Shown here piece after piece: positions 5,131-10,587 of a DNA stretch of 10,587 bases. This DNA is from Asaia bogorensis. Its GTDB lineage: Bacteria > Pseudomonadota > Alphaproteobacteria > Acetobacterales > Acetobacteraceae. The notes beneath the pieces were generated by a model. It had not been told where the DNA came from. It ran no database searches and saw only the letters and a list, made by a program, of their open reading frames with translations. Numbering within the stretch: the stretch's first letter is position 1; each line of letters begins with the position of its first letter. A program made the translations under genes and the position numbers. Location of the stretch: the NCBI GenBank assembly GCA_945873675.1, contig CAMCEP010000077.1:1-10587 (forward strand), read 5' to 3'.

Positions 5131-6930
5131 TTATCCCCCAAGCGCCATATCCAGATCACGGATCAGATCCGCCGCATCTTCAAGCCCGATTGAAAGCCGC
5201 ACCACATCTGGCCCAGCGCCGGCCGCCAGGCGTTGTTCTTCGGTCAATTGCCGATGGGTGGTGGATGCCGGGTGCAGGATAAGGCTGCGCGTATCGCCGA
5301 CATTGGCCAGATGGGAAAACAGCCGGACGCTCTCCACTAGCTTAATACCCGCCTCAAAACCGCCCTTCACGCCGAAGGTGAAGACCGAACCCGGCCCTTT
5401 CGGCAAATAGCGTTTGGCGAGCGCATGGAAGGGACTGCTGGGCAAGCCAGCATAGGATACCCAGGCGACTTTCGCATGGCCCGCCAAGAATTCCGCCACC
5501 TGCTGCGCATTGGCCACATGGCGTTCCATCCGCACATGCAGGGTTTCAATCCCGGTGATGGTCAGCCAGGCATTCATGGGCGAAAGCGTTGGGCCGAAAT
5601 CGCGCAGCGCGACGGCGCGTGCCTTGGTGGTGAAGGCGAAATCGCCAAAATTCTCGTAAAATTTCAGCCCATGATAAGCAGGTTCAGGGTCCGCCATGCT
5701 TGGGAATTTGCCATTGGCGTAATTAAACTTGCCGGATTCAACGATCATACCACCGAGCGAATTGCCATGCCCGCCCAGGAACTTTGTCAGCGAATGGGTG
5801 ATGATATCCGCGCCATGTTCGAAGGGCCGGCACAAATAGGGTGAGGCAAGCGTATTATCCACAATCAGCGGAATGCCCGCTTCATGCGCAATATCGGCAA
5901 TGGCGCGCAAATCCACGACAATACCGCCAGGATTGGCGAGGCTTTCAACAAAAATCGCCTTGCATTTCGGCGTCAGCGCGCGGCGGAAATTGTCAGGATC
6001 AGTCGGGTCCACGAAATGGCTTGTCCAGCCGAGCTTCTTGAAGCTGAGTGCGAATTGCGTGAGCGATCCGCCGTAAAGGTTGCGGCTGGCCAGGAATTCA
6101 TCGCCGGGTTCCAAAAGCGTGAAGAAGGTCACGAATTGCGCCGCATGGCCCGATGCTGTGGCAACAGCGGCGCGCCCGCCTTCAAGGCTTGCGACGCGTT
6201 CTTCCAAAACCGCCACGGTCGGGTTGGAAAGCCGCGTATAAACATGGCCAAAATTATGCAGGTTGAACAAGGAAGCCGCGTGATCCACATCGTCAAAAAC
6301 GAAGCTTGTCGTTTGATAAATCGGTGTGCCGCGCGCGCCCGTGGTGGGGTCAGGCGCGGCACCCGCGTGAATGCTGCGCGTGGCAAAACCATAATCAAGA
6401 TTGCGCGGCGGCAGAGGGCGATTGCGGCCCTTGCGATCGGCGGGCGGTTCCGGCGCGCGGTTGTGAATCAGGCCGGAATTCACCCCGCTCCAGGATAATT
6501 CGCCACCGAAACGGCTAAATTCAATCTTCGGGCAGCGATCCATGATGACTTCAAGCCCGGCCGCTTCCGCCTTGGCCGCAGCGCCATCATGTCGCACGCC
6601 AAGCTGCGCCCATAGCACCGTGGCGCCAATTGCAATCGCTTCATCGGCAATGCCTGGCAGCGCATCTGCAGCGCGAAACACATCCACCATATCCACCTGG
6701 TCCGGGATATCAGAAAGCTTGGCGTAAACCACCTCATTCAACAGCGTTTGGCCGGCCGTGCCAGGGTTCACGGGAATGACGCGATAGCCTTTGGATTGCA
6801 GGTATTTCATGACGAAATAGCTGGGCCGATTCCAATTGGAAGAAGCCCCAACCAGCGCGATTGTCTTCACCCGCTGCAGGATGGAACGGATTTTCGCATC
6901 ACTATAGGCAAGCGGAGCCGGCTGGTTCAT
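5131..6930 (-). CDS. metY: Fused CoA-binding domain / O-acetylhomoserine sulfhydrylase
   Basis: This 599-residue protein joins two usually separate proteins. Residues about 10-158 form a YccU-like CoA_binding Rossmann domain (IALVGASSNWNRPSYFVMKYL, VIPVNPG, LSDIP...VDMVDVFR). A Pro/Arg-rich linker (about 159-178) follows. Residues about 179-599 are a full-length Cys/Met-metabolism PLP enzyme starting TRSIHAGAAPDPTTGARGTP. Visible PLP-fold motifs are YTRLSNPT (231-238), the cofactor-binding aspartate in VDNT (D358) and the Schiff-base lysine in THSLTKFLGGHGN (K383). The C-terminal half should make homocysteine from O-acetylhomoserine and sulfide in the cytoplasm. The CoA-binding half has no known catalytic role and may sense CoA or acyl-CoA. 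The start ATG 6930 has GAAGG seven bases upstream. The gene diverges from the ABM gene with 82 bases between start codons. No frameshift is seen, so I read the fusion as genuine. Confidence 0.88.
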   Translation of the reverse strand: MNQPAPLAYSDAKIRSILQRVKTIALVGASSNWNRPSYFVMKYLQSKGYRVIPVNPGTAGQTLLNEVVYAKLSDIPDQVDMVDVFRAADALPGIADEAIAIGATVLWAQLGVRHDGAAAKAEAAGLEVIMDRCPKIEFSRFGGELSWSGVNSGLIHNRAPEPPADRKGRNRPLPPRNLDYGFATRSIHAGAAPDPTTGARGTPIYQTTSFVFDDVDHAASLFNLHNFGHVYTRLSNPTVAVLEERVASLEGGRAAVATASGHAAQFVTFFTLLEPGDEFLASRNLYGGSLTQFALSFKKLGWTSHFVDPTDPDNFRRALTPKCKAIFVESLANPGGIVVDLRAIADIAHEAGIPLIVDNTLASPYLCRPFEHGADIITHSLTKFLGGHGNSLGGMIVESGKFNYANGKFPSMADPEPAYHGLKFYENFGDFAFTTKARAVALRDFGPTLSPMNAWLTITGIETLHVRMERHVANAQQVAEFLAGHAKVAWVSYAGLPSSPFHALAKRYLPKGPGSVFTFGVKGGFEAGIKLVESVRLFSHLANVGDTRSLILHPASTTHRQLTEEQRLAAGAGPDVVRLSIGLEDAADLIRDLDMALGG

Positions 6931-7012
6931 GGCGCAACCTTCGAAGAATGTTCAGGATCAGGCTTTTCGTTTAGCATGTTTTGAGACCCATCACCCACCC
7001 CAGGCCACCGCC
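6931..7012. promoter_or_regulatory. Divergent promoter region between the sulfhydrylase fusion and the ABM gene
   Basis: These 82 bases separate two outward-facing start codons and must hold both promoters and both ribosome-binding sites. On the minus side GAAGG (6938-6942) is well placed for the fusion gene. On the plus side no good ribosome-binding site precedes ATG 7013. I cannot assign -35 and -10 boxes reliably. I looked for a SAM-II type riboswitch, common upstream of alphaproteobacterial methionine genes, and found no convincing one. Confidence 0.45.
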
Positions 7013-7363
7013 ATGATCGCCATTATTTTTGAAGTTGAACCGGCAGAAGGCCGGCTGGATGATTACCTGGACCATGCCGCGACGCTGCGAGAGGAATTGC
7101 AGCGCATGCCGGGCTTTGTTTCGGTAGAGCGTTTCCGGAGCCTGACTAATCCCGCCAAGCTGCTCAGCCTTTCGCTGTGGGAGGATGAGGGGGCCATCAC
7201 GCGCTGGCGCTGCCATGCCGGGCATCGCGTCTCTCAGGTGGCGGGACGGGATGGCATATTTGCCGGCTACCGGCTGCGCGTGGCGGCCGTGCTGCGCGAT
7301 TACGGGATGGCAGAGCGGCGCGATCAGGCGCCGGCCGATAGCAACGCGCTTTGGGGACTTTGA
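7013..7363 (+). CDS. ABM-fold (antibiotic biosynthesis monooxygenase family) protein
   Basis: This 116-residue protein is predicted to adopt the dimeric ferredoxin-like ABM fold. Features are a first strand MIAIIFEVEP, a helix (LDDYLDHAATLREELQRMPG), a second strand FVSVERFRS and the family-typical LLSLSLWEDEGAITRWRCHAGHR, with W56, W65, H68 and H71. A C-terminal tail of about 25 residues (from about residue 92) is specific to this subgroup. I chose ATG 7013 because the ABM fold begins at once; the frame stays open to 6929 but would overlap the start of the divergent sulfhydrylase. Members include quinol monooxygenases, haem-degrading enzymes and many uncharacterised small proteins, so the substrate cannot be stated. 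It ends seven bases before the end of the aliA-like gene on the other strand, with no terminator visible between them. Confidence 0.75.
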   Translation: MIAIIFEVEPAEGRLDDYLDHAATLREELQRMPGFVSVERFRSLTNPAKLLSLSLWEDEGAITRWRCHAGHRVSQVAGRDGIFAGYRLRVAAVLRDYGMAERRDQAPADSNALWGL

Positions 7364-7370
7364 GCCACCT

Positions 7371-9002
7371 TTACCTTGACCCAAAAGCGCGTGCGATTTC
7401 TCGCAGCTTGAATTTCTGGATCTTACCGCTTGGCGTGCGCGGCAATTCCGGCAGGATTTCCAGGCGTTCCGGCATGTATTGCCGCGCCATGCGTTGGGCT
7501 TCCAGATAGGTGGTGACCTCCGGCAGGGTCAGGCTGGCGCCTTCGCGCAGGCGCACAAAGGCACACGCACGCTCCCCCAGCCTTGCATCAGGAAAGCCTA
7601 CAATCGCCACTTCGGCCACGGCAGGGTGACGGAACAGCAGACCTTCAACTTCCACCACCGGAATGTTTTCGCCGCCGCGAATGATGATATCCTTGGAACG
7701 CCCGGCGATGCGGATATAGCCATCCGCATCCATGCGGGCGAGGTCGCCGGTATCAAACCAACCATCCGGATCATTCGGGTTGAGTTCCGGGCGCTTCAGA
7801 TAGCCCACGAAATTGGAACAACCGCGCACCTGCAATTGCCCTTCCTGACCGGCGGGCAGCACGGCGCCATCGGCGCCTAGAATGCGCAATTCCATGCCGG
7901 GCAGGGGGCCGCCATCCGTGGTGGTGGCTTTTTCTTCCCCATCATCAAGCCGCGTCGTCGTGACCGCGCCATTTTCCGACATGCCCCAGGCCGAAACAAT
8001 CGCCGCGCCTAAAGTCTGTCGCGCTTTCGCCACCAGCGCGCGCGGAATGGGCGCGCCGGCTGAGACAAATACGCGGAGGCTCGGTGTGGCGTGACCGGTT
8101 GCTGCGACATGTTCCGTCAGGTCATTCAGGAAGGGGGTAGCGCCCATGGTGAAACTGGCGGCTTCATCGCGGATTTGCCGCGCCATTTCGGGTGCCGCGA
8201 AGATATCCTGCAAAATCGCTGTGCCGCCCAGCATGATGGGCAAAACAATACCATACATGAAGCCAAGCTGATGCGCCAAAGGGGATGGCATGTGGATCAC
8301 ATCATCCACGCCAAGCCCAAGCCTTTCGGCAAAATATTCCAGATTGGACACCATGGTGTTGGAGTTATGCATGACCCCTTTGGGCTCACCTGTGGTGCCG
8401 CTGGTATAAAGCAGCTGAATCACCTCATCAGGGCCGGGGCCATCGGTGGGGGTGAAGGCAGTGGCGGGTGCGGGGTGTTCAAGCAGGCGTGCAAAACCAT
8501 CCGCACCATCGCGCCCGACCACAAAAACATGCGCGAGCTTAGGCAGGTGTTCGCGCAAATTGGCGGCCATGGCAGCATAATCAAAACCGCGAAAACTCGC
8601 CGGCACCACCAGCAGTTTGCTTTCTGCCAAGCCCAGCATGAAGCGCAATTCGCGTTCGCGGAAAATCACCATCAAGGGATTGCTGATGGCGCCAAGCTTT
8701 AGGCAGGCAAGATGCAGAATGGAAAATTCCCACCAATTCGGCAGCTGAAAGGAAACCACATCACCGCGCCCAATGCCATGCGCGCGCAAGGCAGCGGCCA
8801 GCCGGCTGGAGAGATCATCGATCTGCCGATAGGAAAGCCGTGTTTCTGTGCCGATATCAGACCGGCAGGCGACAATCGCTATCTTGTCAGGGCTGCGCGC
8901 CACAGCGCGGGCCAAATGATGCAGTAGTGTTTCATCGCGCCAGAAGCCCTCTGCGCGCATGGCGGGGCCGCGAATGGAGATATCATTGCCCTGGATTGTC
9001 AT
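7371..9002 (-). CDS. aliA: Acyl-CoA synthetase, probable cyclohexanecarboxylate-CoA ligase
   Basis: This 543-residue ANL-superfamily enzyme has all core motifs: the P-loop YTSGTTGEPKG (199-209), the adenylate-binding WGMSE (339-343), TGD (418-420), the hinge GRSKDIIIRGGENI (434-447) and the C-terminal lysine in PRTPSGKIQK (K527). It should form an acyl-AMP and then an acyl-CoA in the cytoplasm. The opening region (EGFWRDETLLHHLARAVARSPDKIAIV) and its place behind aliB- and badI-like genes point to cyclohexanecarboxylate as substrate. That is context-based; a medium-chain or aromatic acid ligase remains possible. The start ATG 9002 is backed by an AGGAGG ribosome-binding site directly upstream, the best in the window. 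It is the last visible gene of a right-to-left operon, 45 bases after the dehydrogenase stop, and converges with the ABM gene. Confidence 0.8.
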   Translation of the reverse strand: MTIQGNDISIRGPAMRAEGFWRDETLLHHLARAVARSPDKIAIVACRSDIGTETRLSYRQIDDLSSRLAAALRAHGIGRGDVVSFQLPNWWEFSILHLACLKLGAISNPLMVIFRERELRFMLGLAESKLLVVPASFRGFDYAAMAANLREHLPKLAHVFVVGRDGADGFARLLEHPAPATAFTPTDGPGPDEVIQLLYTSGTTGEPKGVMHNSNTMVSNLEYFAERLGLGVDDVIHMPSPLAHQLGFMYGIVLPIMLGGTAILQDIFAAPEMARQIRDEAASFTMGATPFLNDLTEHVAATGHATPSLRVFVSAGAPIPRALVAKARQTLGAAIVSAWGMSENGAVTTTRLDDGEEKATTTDGGPLPGMELRILGADGAVLPAGQEGQLQVRGCSNFVGYLKRPELNPNDPDGWFDTGDLARMDADGYIRIAGRSKDIIIRGGENIPVVEVEGLLFRHPAVAEVAIVGFPDARLGERACAFVRLREGASLTLPEVTTYLEAQRMARQYMPERLEILPELPRTPSGKIQKFKLREIARAFGSR

Positions 9003-9004
9003 GG

Positions 9005-9013
9005 TTTCCTCCT
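9005..9013 (-). promoter_or_regulatory. Strong ribosome-binding site of the aliA-like gene
   Basis: On the minus strand AGGAGGAAA lies immediately before ATG 9002, with the AGGAGG core five bases from it. It is a near-perfect Shine-Dalgarno sequence and fixes the start of the ligase. It lies in the 45-base gap after the dehydrogenase stop, so the gene probably initiates independently within a shared transcript. Confidence 0.7.
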
Positions 9014-9047
9014 GTTCTTTAAGCGGGCGTCTTTGCGCCCTTTCGCT

Positions 9048-10214
9048 TCATCCCTTGCGGGCATATTGCACGGCAAGGCGCCCGGCCTTTTCGCGCGCCA
9101 CGATCAGCTTCATGATTTGCGCCGTGCCATCGCCGATCTCAAGCCCCATCACATCGCGCAACCGCTGCTGATGCGGCAGATCAAGTGACCAGCCATAATG
9201 CCCATGCGTCAGCAGGCATTGATGGATCACATCCACCGCTGTCTTCGGCCCAAGCCACTTGCACATGGCGGCTTCAGACGTATGCGCCTCATCCGCATCA
9301 CGCAGGCGCAGCGTGTGGTAGCAAAGCTGGCGAATGGCCGCGATCATGCCTTCGCCCTCCGCCAGCGGGAAGCTCACACCCTGATATTGCGCGAGCGGCG
9401 CGCCGAAAGCCTGGCGTTCCGTGATATAGGACCAACTTTCGTCGAGTGAGGCTTGCGCAGCCGCACAGCATTGCAGGCCGATCAACGCGCGGCTGTAATC
9501 AAAGCCCTGCATCACCTGCACAAAACCCAAACCTTCCTCACCAAGAAGATGGCTCGCGGGGATGCGCACCTCATCAAAAAAGATCGAACCGCGCCCAATG
9601 GCGTGGCTGCCCAAATCCTTGAAGCGCGTGGTGCTGATGCCCGGTGTGTCCATCGGCACCAGAAACGCGGAAACGCCGCGCGCACCGGCTTCAACAGGCC
9701 CGGTGCGCGCAAAAACCACTGCCGCATCGGCCTGATCCGCCATACTGATCGAGGATTTTTCGCCCTTGATCACATAGAAATCACCATCACGCCGCGCGGA
9801 AAGCGCCAGATTGGCGGCATCCGATCCACCGCGCGGTTCGGTCAACGCAATGCAGAACAGCGCCTCACCCGAGACAATGCGGGGAATCCAATGCCCGGCT
9901 AATTCCGGTGGCGCATGCCGCGCAATGATCTGGCCATTGAGCGAAGCAAGCAGCGGCACATAAGACACGTTGATATCACCATGGGCGAGCGCTTCAATCG
10001 CAAGCCCAGCCGTGACACTTGGTTCGCCAAGCCCGCCATAGCGTTCCGGCAAATCAGCGCCAATCAAGCCAAGCGCGCCCAACTCCAGCAGCAGGGCGCG
10101 ATCAAGCCGCCCCTCCGCCTCACGCTTCATATAGAGGGGCGCGATTTTCTCCCGTGTGAAGCGCTGCGCGGTTTCCTGAAAAGCGCGCTGATCATCCGTC
10201 AAAGGGCGGGTCAT
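9048..10214 (-). CDS. aliB: Acyl-CoA dehydrogenase, probable cyclohexanecarboxyl-CoA dehydrogenase
   Basis: This 388-residue FAD enzyme has the family's normal length. Motifs are ALTEPRGGSDAANL (123-136; FAD and substrate contact), GEKSSISMADQAD (151-163), the ITERQAFGAPLAQYQGVSF block (264-282) and the C-terminal RLRDVMGLEIGDGTAQIMK (351-369). In medium-chain-type dehydrogenases the catalytic base is the Glu of an (I/Y)YEGT motif; here that position is Asp362 in IGDGT. I chose ATG 10214; an upstream ATG at 10277 would overlap the badI-like gene by more than 50 bases. The stop of that gene lies only seven bases before this start, so the two are translationally close and surely co-transcribed. 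The expected reaction is oxidation of cyclohexanecarboxyl-CoA to the 1-ene, with electrons passed to ETF. The substrate is inferred from neighbours and motif; another branched or cyclic acyl-CoA is possible. Confidence 0.82.
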   Translation of the reverse strand: MTRPLTDDQRAFQETAQRFTREKIAPLYMKREAEGRLDRALLLELGALGLIGADLPERYGGLGEPSVTAGLAIEALAHGDINVSYVPLLASLNGQIIARHAPPELAGHWIPRIVSGEALFCIALTEPRGGSDAANLALSARRDGDFYVIKGEKSSISMADQADAAVVFARTGPVEAGARGVSAFLVPMDTPGISTTRFKDLGSHAIGRGSIFFDEVRIPASHLLGEEGLGFVQVMQGFDYSRALIGLQCCAAAQASLDESWSYITERQAFGAPLAQYQGVSFPLAEGEGMIAAIRQLCYHTLRLRDADEAHTSEAAMCKWLGPKTAVDVIHQCLLTHGHYGWSLDLPHQQRLRDVMGLEIGDGTAQIMKLIVAREKAGRLAVQYARKG

Positions 10215-10221
10215 GGTAGGA

Positions 10222-10587
<366 letters not shown>

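Noticed and set aside
5884..6498. Open frame of 204 codons on the plus strand opposite the sulfhydrylase fusion
   Set aside because: Shadow of the metY-like gene; the composition is odd and there is no recognisable motif or ribosome-binding site.
6931..7012. Possible SAM-II riboswitch upstream of the sulfhydrylase
   Set aside because: A short GCTAAA piece recalls the motif, but I cannot pair the expected helices, and the space is tight with a ribosome-binding site inside. A covariance-model search with the SAM-II and SAM-V families would decide.
8091..8702. Open frame of 203 codons on the plus strand opposite the ligase gene
   Set aside because: It lies fully within the well-supported aliA-like gene on the other strand, shows no domain resemblance, and is explained by GC-rich codon use leaving the antisense frame open.

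Overview
The window looks like chromosomal DNA of an alphaproteobacterium, most likely from the Rhodospirillales/Acetobacteraceae. I infer this from the moderately GC-rich codon use, the style of the RND adaptor and TctC/Bug-type proteins, and an anaerobic-type alicyclic acid cluster of the kind known from Rhodopseudomonas. I could run no database search, so the taxonomic placement is a guess.

Left part (1-2300). The window opens inside the 3' end of an IS3-family transposase. Next come two broken genes typical of metal-handling loci: the N-terminus of a CusB/HlyD-type RND efflux adaptor and a DUF305 domain protein cut off just after its histidine motif. They are followed by an intact, orphan tripartite-tricarboxylate-type (Bug/TctC) periplasmic binding protein.

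Middle part (2300-5120). This is an insertion-sequence graveyard. It carries an internally deleted IS3 element at about 2823-3093, and a second copy of the same left end with an orfA stub at 3930-4074. It also has a truncated IS2-group element at about 4154-4893 with a nonsense codon in orfA, and an inverted orfA fragment at about 4913-5105. Two small secreted proteins sit among these remnants: an 83-residue four-cysteine protein and a Sel1-like lipoprotein with a TTG start.

Right part (5131-10587). This is intact, compact metabolic DNA. A fused CoA-binding/O-acetylhomoserine sulfhydrylase gene (minus strand) diverges from a small ABM-fold protein gene (plus strand). The ABM gene converges, with a 7-base gap, on a minus-strand operon transcribed right to left in the order badI-like, aliB-like, aliA-like. 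The operon enzymes are a ring-opening ketocyclohexanecarboxyl-CoA hydrolase, a cyclohexanecarboxyl-CoA dehydrogenase and a cyclohexanecarboxyl-CoA ligase. Together they fit activation, desaturation and ring cleavage of cyclohexanecarboxylate. The hydratase and hydroxyacyl-CoA dehydrogenase steps, if present, lie outside the window.

The most notable points are the CoA-binding/MetY fusion, the Glu-to-Asp change in the acyl-CoA dehydrogenase active-site motif, and the layered IS wreckage with shared right-end motifs. I see no clear undescribed defence or mobile system, and no RNA genes or CRISPR array.
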